DNA of 64,000 nucleotides from DAITBA01 sp036824005 (GTDB lineage Bacteria > Pseudomonadota > Gammaproteobacteria > Burkholderiales > Rhodocyclaceae), in the NCBI GenBank assembly GCA_036824005.1, contig DAITBA010000006.1, positions 62,001 to 126,000 on the forward strand. Direction: 5' to 3'. Shown one piece after another: positions 59,571 to 64,000 of this stretch (its first letter is position 1; every line of letters begins with the position of its first letter). The position numbers and the translations under genes were made by a program. The notes below the pieces were generated by a model that had not been told where the DNA came from, did not search any database, and was given only the letters and a program-made list of their open reading frames with translations.

Positions 59571-60509
59571 ATGAACCTCAAGCATCTCTATTACTTCTGG
59601 AAAGTGGCGGTCTGCGGGAGTGTGGTCAGGGCCGGCGAGGAATTGCATGTCACGCCGCAAACCATCAGCGGTCAGATTCAGCTTCTGGAACAGGATCTGA
59701 AGACGGAACTGTTCGTTCGGCAGGGCCGCAGGCTCGAGCTGACGGAGGCGGGCAAATTTGCCCTGGGTTATGCGAAAGAGATTTTTTCGCTGGAGTCCGA
59801 ACTGGAAGAGATGATGCGGCTCCATCCGCGCGGGCGGCCGGCCGAATTTCGCGTCGGCGTCGCCGACGCCATGCCGAAGTCACTGGCCTACCGATTGCTG
59901 GAGCCGGCGACGCAGTTGGACGCGACGATCAGAATCGTCTGCAACGAGTGGCGGCTCGCTAGCCTCTTATCCGAGCTTGCGATCCATCGGCTGGACTTGG
60001 TGCTTGCCGACACACCGATTCCTCAGTCGGTGGACGTGCGCGCGTACAGCCATCCTCTGGGGGAGTCTCCGGTCACTTTTTTTGCCAGCCGGGCCCTGGC
60101 CGAGCGTGTCGAAGAGCGGTTCCCCGATTGTCTCAACTCGATGCCGATGCTTCTGCCCGGTGCAGATTCACCGATCCGAACCAAACTCGTGCGCTGGCTG
60201 AGCCGGCACAAGCTGCACCCCAGCTTCGTCGGTGAATTCGACGGCAGTTCGCTGATGGCGGCATTCGGCCAAGCAGGCTTCGGCGTGTTCGTCGCGCCTT
60301 CGATCCTCCAGGCAGAAATGGAGACGCAGTACGACGTCGTCGCGATCGGAGACGCGCAGGGGGTGTTCGCGGAGTATTTCGCCATCTCCGTGGAGCGACG
60401 CCTCACTCATCCGTGCGTGCTGGCAATCACCCGCGCCGCCCGCAGTCACATCTTCAACACCGCCGCTGCCGAGAACGACCAAGCGATCAGGCACATTGCC
60501 GATGCATAG
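59571..60509 (+). CDS. nhaR: LysR-family regulator, NhaR-like
   Basis: A 312-aa transcription factor. The N-terminal HTH begins MNLKHLYYFWKVAVCGSV and has HVTPQTISGQIQLLEQDL, close to NhaR, which activates nhaA in response to Na+ in E. coli. The effector domain (about 95-300) has VGVADAMPKSLAYRLLEPA. ATG 59571 follows GGGAG at 8 nt; the MGVCA five codons upstream lacks a ribosome site. No nhaA is in the window, but the adjacent 23 kb is full of Na+/H+ antiporter genes. Confidence 0.88.
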   Translation: MNLKHLYYFWKVAVCGSVVRAGEELHVTPQTISGQIQLLEQDLKTELFVRQGRRLELTEAGKFALGYAKEIFSLESELEEMMRLHPRGRPAEFRVGVADAMPKSLAYRLLEPATQLDATIRIVCNEWRLASLLSELAIHRLDLVLADTPIPQSVDVRAYSHPLGESPVTFFASRALAERVEERFPDCLNSMPMLLPGADSPIRTKLVRWLSRHKLHPSFVGEFDGSSLMAAFGQAGFGVFVAPSILQAEMETQYDVVAIGDAQGVFAEYFAISVERRLTHPCVLAITRAARSHIFNTAAAENDQAIRHIADA

Positions 60510-60632
60510 CCGGTTCGACGCGCCGACGCAGCGCGCTTGACGCCATTGCAGCAACATCGTGCATATTGTAGATTGGTTGAGACGGCCAGGACGGATGCCG
60601 GTCTCATTACAAACCACCAGGAGGAGCACGAC

Positions 60633-61217
60633 ATGCTGCGGACATGGCAGGCGGTGTTGCTGGCGCTGGTCGTCGGCGCGTCGGGTGCGCAGGCGGCCCA
60701 GGAGGTCGCGGGAGTAAAGTTCGAGGACAAGGCCAGTCTCGGCGGTAAGGAGCTCACGCTCAACGGCGCCGGCGTGCGCACCCGCTTCGTGGTCAAGGTC
60801 TATGCCATGGGCCTGTACGTGGCCGAGAAGAAAGGTGCCGCGGCCGATCTCGTATCGGCGCCCGGTGCTAAGCGCGCCCATATCGTCCTGCTGCGCGATC
60901 TCGGCGCCCAGCAGTTCGTCGATGCTCTGAACGAAGGTCTGCGCAAGAATCACGGCGAAGCCGAATTGGCGCAGCTCAAGCCCCAGATCGACGAATTCAC
61001 CCAGAACATGCTATCGCTCAAGGAGGCGAAGAAGGGCGATGTCATCCTTATCGACTATCTGCCCGAGAGCGGCACGCGGCTCACGGCGGCCGGTCAGCCC
61101 CGCGGCAAGGACATCGTCGGCGAGGAGTTGTACCGGGCGCTGCTGCGCGTGTGGCTGGGGGACAAGCCGGCCGATGACGATCTGAAGACCGGGCTGCTCG
61201 GCCAGGGCGCGCGCTGA
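60633..61217 (+). CDS. Exported chalcone isomerase-fold protein
   Basis: A 194-aa periplasmic protein with a signal peptide (residues 1-22, ending GAQAA). The mature part shows the bacterial chalcone-isomerase-like domain: TLNGAGVRTRFVVKVYAMGLYVAEKK, then RAHIVLLRDLGAQQFVDALN and DVILIDYLPESGTRLTAAG. Bacterial members are of unknown activity. GGAGGAG precedes ATG 60633. It is 44 nt upstream of the TRAP binding-protein gene on the same strand. Confidence 0.85.
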   Translation: MLRTWQAVLLALVVGASGAQAAQEVAGVKFEDKASLGGKELTLNGAGVRTRFVVKVYAMGLYVAEKKGAAADLVSAPGAKRAHIVLLRDLGAQQFVDALNEGLRKNHGEAELAQLKPQIDEFTQNMLSLKEAKKGDVILIDYLPESGTRLTAAGQPRGKDIVGEELYRALLRVWLGDKPADDDLKTGLLGQGAR

Positions 61218-61261
61218 CAACGACCGGCGGATTCTGCAAGCCATTCCTTCAGGAGGAGATC

Positions 61262-62215
61262 ATGTCCAGACCCATTTTGTGCAAGATTCTGGGCGGCGTG
61301 CTGTGCGCGACCCTCGCCCTGCCCGCGGCGGCCCAGCAGTTCATCAATGTGCTCACCGGCGGCACCAGCGGCGTCTACTACCCGTTGGGCGTGGCGCTGA
61401 CCCAGATTTATGGCAAGGCCATCTCCGGCGCCAAGACGTCGGTACAGGCCACCAAGGCCAGCGCGGAGAACCTCAACCTGCTCCAGTCCGGCCGCGGCGA
61501 GATCGCCTTCACCCTGGGCGACGCGCTCTCCGATGCCTGGAAGGGCGACGAAGAGGCCGGCTTCAAGACGCCGCTCAAGAAACTGCGAGGCGTGGCAGCG
61601 ATTTATCCGAACTTCATTCACCTCGTGGCAAATACGGAGTCCGGCATCAAGAGCCTGGCCGATCTGAAGGGCAAACGGGTAGCCGTCGGCGCGCCAAAAT
61701 CCGGCACCGAACTGAACACGCGCGCAATCCTCAAGGGCGCCGGCCTGAGCTACAAGGATCTGGGCAAGGTGGAGTACCTGCCGTTCGGCGAGTCGGTGGA
61801 ACTGATGAAGAACCGCCAGCTCGACGCGACGCTGATTTCCGCCGGGCTCGGCGTGGCGGCGGTGCGGGACCTGGCTACGGCGGTAAAGATCGTGGTCGTG
61901 CCGATCCCCCCCGAGGTGGTGGCCAAGATCGGCGACCCAGCCTACCAGCCTGCCGCCGTCCCGGCAAAGACCTACGACGGTCAGGACAGCGAGGTGCCGA
62001 CGGTGGCGATCCAGAATTTCCTCGCCACGCACGAGGGTGTGCCCGCCGACGCCGTCTACATGATGACCAAGTCCATGTTCGAGAACCTGGATCAGATGAC
62101 GGCGGCCCACACTGCCGCAAAAGCAATCAAGAAGGAAAACGCTGCCTCAGGCATGCCGCTGCCGTTGCACCCGGGCGCGGAGAAGTACTACCGGGAAGCC
62201 GGCCTGATCAAGTGA
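61262..62215 (+). CDS. TRAP transporter solute-binding protein, TAXI family
   Basis: A 317-aa periplasmic binding protein. After a signal peptide (to AAAQQ), the TAXI motif appears as NVLTGGTSGVYYPLGVALTQIY; further blocks are GEIAFTLGDALSDAW and LKGKRVAVGAPKSGTELNT. The ligand is unknown; TAXI systems have been linked to glutamate or other carboxylates. AGGAGGAG precedes the ATG. It is followed by the fused permease gene. Confidence 0.92.
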   Translation: MSRPILCKILGGVLCATLALPAAAQQFINVLTGGTSGVYYPLGVALTQIYGKAISGAKTSVQATKASAENLNLLQSGRGEIAFTLGDALSDAWKGDEEAGFKTPLKKLRGVAAIYPNFIHLVANTESGIKSLADLKGKRVAVGAPKSGTELNTRAILKGAGLSYKDLGKVEYLPFGESVELMKNRQLDATLISAGLGVAAVRDLATAVKIVVVPIPPEVVAKIGDPAYQPAAVPAKTYDGQDSEVPTVAIQNFLATHEGVPADAVYMMTKSMFENLDQMTAAHTAAKAIKKENAASGMPLPLHPGAEKYYREAGLIK

Positions 62216-62296
62216 GCAGCCAACGGCCGGCGGCGCGAACAACACACACCCGGTGACCGGACCGGCGGGCGCCCGCCGACTCTTCGCGAGGAGGAG

Positions 62297-64000
62297 ATGG
62301 TGTCGCAGCATCCCGAGGCGCCGGCCGACGAATTCCACGAGCATGGCGTGCAGCGGCGCCTGGGTGGCGTCGCGCTGAAGGTGCTGACAGCCGCCGCGCT
62401 AGGTTTTTCGACCTACCAGCTGATCGTCGCCGCGTTCCACCCGCTGTCCAGCCTGGTAACGCGCTCGCTGCACGTCGGCTTCCTTCTGCTACTGACATTT
62501 CTTCTATTCCCTGCGGTGAAACGCGGCAAGCCCTCGCGCATCGCGCGGTACGACTGGGTCCTTGCTTTCGGCAGCTTCGCCCTGGCAACTTATCACTGGA
62601 TATTCGAAGCCGAGCTGATCCAGCGCTCCGGCGATCCGACCACCGCCGATCTGGCGGTCGCCACGATCTTCGTGGTGCTCGTCTTCGAAGCGGCGCGACG
62701 CATCCTCGGTCTGGCCCTGCCGCTGATTTGTGCCACGTTTCTACTTTATGGCCTGTTCGGTCAGTACCTGCCCGGTGCGCTGGCCCACCGCGGGTATGGC
62801 TTCGACCAGGTCGTCGGTCAGCTCTTTCTGGGCACCGAGGGCATCTTCGGCATCCCGACCCTGGTATCCGCCACGTATATTTTTCTCTTCATCCTGTTCG
62901 GCTCTTTCCTCGAGCACGCCGGGATGATCAACCTGTTCAACTCGCTCGCCCTGGGCTTCGTCGGCCATACCAAGGGCGGGCCGGCAAAGGTTTCCGTGCT
63001 CTCTTCCGGTCTGATGGGCACCATTTCCGGCTCGGGGGTGGCGAACGTGCTGACCACAGGCCAGTTCACGATTCCGCTCATGAAGCGCTTCGGCTACACG
63101 CCGGTGTTCGCCGGCGCCGTGGAGGCCACTTCCAGCATGGGCGGGCAGATCATGCCGCCGGTGATGGGCGCCGTTGCCTTCATCATGGCGGAAAACCTGA
63201 ACGTGCCCTACGCCGAGATCGTCAAGGCAGCCGCCATCCCGGCCATCCTCTATTATCTGACCGCCTTCTGGATGGTGCACCTGGAGGCGGGACGCAAAGG
63301 GCTGCTCGGTCTTCCCAAGGATCAATGCCCCAATCCCTGGCGCGCCATGCGCGCGCGCTGGTACCTGCTTCTGCCGCTGGCTGTGCTGGTGTGGATGTTG
63401 TTCAACGGATTCACACCCATGTTCTCGGGCATGATGGGACTCGCGCTGACCGCCATGCTGATTCTGGGCAGTGCCATCGCCCTGCGGCTCACAGGCACGG
63501 CACTGCGCGTCGCGTTCTGGATCGCCCTCGGTCTGGGCGCAGCGGCCTTTGGCAAATGGGGGATCTATCCGGTGCTGGCTGTCATCGCCGCCCTGGTCGG
63601 CGCCTGCCTTTTCGTTCACGGCGGCCCAAAGACCCTGCAAACCATGAAGGCGGGACTGGTGGACGGGGCGAAGCAGGCCCTGCCCGTGGGCGTTGCCTGC
63701 GCCATCGTCGGTGTCATCATCGGCGTGCTCACGCTCACCGGCGCCGCCTCAAGCTTTGCCGGCTTCATCCTCGACATCGGCGAGAGAAGCCTGTTTCTGT
63801 CGCTGCTGCTGACAATGCTGGTATGCCTGGTGCTGGGCATGGGTATTCCCACGATCCCCAACTACATCATCACCAGTTCCATCGCCGCCCCCGCCCTGCT
63901 CAAGCTCGGCGTGCCGCTCGTCGTCAGCCACATGTTCGTTTTCTACTTCGGGATCATGGCCGATCTCACACCACCCGTGGCACTCGCCGCGTTTGCAGCA
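62297..64000 (+). CDS. TRAP transporter fused permease (DctQM-type), 3' end outside window
   Basis: An open frame from ATG 62297 to the last base (568 codons). It encodes a fused 4-TM and 12-TM TRAP permease of the TAXI type: four early helices, then the M-domain with LFLGTEGIFGIPTLVSATY, LSSGLMGTISGSGVANVLTTG, VEATSSMGGQIMPPVMGAVA and VLGMGIPTIPNYIITSSIAAP. A GTG one codon later is the alternative start, as GAGGAGGAG directly abuts the ATG. It forms a Na+-dependent importer with the preceding binding protein. Confidence 0.92.
   Translation, partial: MVSQHPEAPADEFHEHGVQRRLGGVALKVLTAAALGFSTYQLIVAAFHPLSSLVTRSLHVGFLLLLTFLLFPAVKRGKPSRIARYDWVLAFGSFALATYHWIFEAELIQRSGDPTTADLAVATIFVVLVFEAARRILGLALPLICATFLLYGLFGQYLPGALAHRGYGFDQVVGQLFLGTEGIFGIPTLVSATYIFLFILFGSFLEHAGMINLFNSLALGFVGHTKGGPAKVSVLSSGLMGTISGSGVANVLTTGQFTIPLMKRFGYTPVFAGAVEATSSMGGQIMPPVMGAVAFIMAENLNVPYAEIVKAAAIPAILYYLTAFWMVHLEAGRKGLLGLPKDQCPNPWRAMRARWYLLLPLAVLVWMLFNGFTPMFSGMMGLALTAMLILGSAIALRLTGTALRVAFWIALGLGAAAFGKWGIYPVLAVIAALVGACLFVHGGPKTLQTMKAGLVDGAKQALPVGVACAIVGVIIGVLTLTGAASSFAGFILDIGERSLFLSLLLTMLVCLVLGMGIPTIPNYIITSSIAAPALLKLGVPLVVSHMFVFYFGIMADLTPPVALAAFAA

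Noticed and set aside
1..64000. tRNA, rRNA, CRISPR arrays, insertion sequences, prophage
   Set aside because: I saw no cloverleaf-like genes, spaced direct repeats, transposase motifs or phage structural genes. Scanning by eye cannot exclude a single small RNA gene.

Overview
The window is an ordinary chromosomal stretch of a GC-rich (about two-thirds G+C) Gram-negative bacterium, most likely a betaproteobacterium of the Rhodocyclales/Nitrosomonadales type. This rests on gene order (glyQ-glyS-gmhB-plsC-ygjP-gloA and leuS-lptE-holA-proA), on family make-up (DUF502, DUF2062, TAXI-type TRAP transporter, MaeB with a fused PTA domain) and on two intergenic repeat types. I see no rRNA, tRNA, CRISPR array, insertion sequence, prophage or plasmid gene.

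Layout. 1-0.8 kb: 3' end of a hybrid sensor kinase. 0.8-6.2 kb (minus): a tightly overlapping glyQ-glyS-gmhB-plsC-ygjP run followed by gloA. 6.4-12.1 kb (plus): a tripartite RND efflux system (outer-membrane lipoprotein, unusual adaptor, pump). 12.2-20.5 kb: small proteins, an orphan ParA, quinone reductase, outer-membrane phospholipase A, malic enzyme, an enol-lactonase-like hydrolase and a possible peptidoglycan/chitosan hydrolase. 20.6-31 kb: UvrD-type helicase, a FecR-SPOR protein, a rhomboid protease, then leuS-lptE-holA-proA. 31.1-35.4 kb (minus): DUF2062-patatin-GntP permease-DUF502, then a duplicated PepSY-like protein. 35.6-36.5 kb: MscS channel.

36.5-59.4 kb (all minus) is the most notable part, an ion-homeostasis and envelope-stress region. 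From high to low coordinates: HPF-like protein, BI-1/YccA-like protein, HtpX, P-type cation ATPase, a small basic protein, a CPA2 antiporter, a tandem universal stress protein, a canonical Mrp operon (A+B fusion, C, D, E, F, G), a CaCA exchanger, a 78-residue chimeric ORF, then a second Mrp-like cluster in the gene order of the antiporter module of Mbh hydrogenases (E, F, G, MbhD, MbhE+B, C, D) with two extra ND4/ND5-like subunits and a membrane diguanylate cyclase at its end. Nearly every junction is a 1-13 nt overlap, so about 15 kb could be one translationally coupled unit. A divergent NhaR-like LysR regulator sits at the far edge (59.6 kb).

60.6-64 kb (plus): a chalcone-isomerase-fold periplasmic protein, a TAXI-family TRAP binding protein and its fused permease, which runs off the window.

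Main discoveries proposed: (i) the 78-aa ORF fuses the N-terminus of a patatin to the C-terminus of a DUF502 protein, whose full-length relatives lie 10-13 kb away as first and last genes of a patatin-gntP-DUF502 run; (ii) a three-hairpin repeat occurs twice inside the second Mrp cluster with compensatory changes in one stem; (iii) the Mbh-ordered antiporter cluster has three ND4/ND5-like subunits, one lacking the conserved TM5 glutamate, and is coupled to a GGDEF protein; (iv) the CPA2 antiporter appears to start at an ATA codon.
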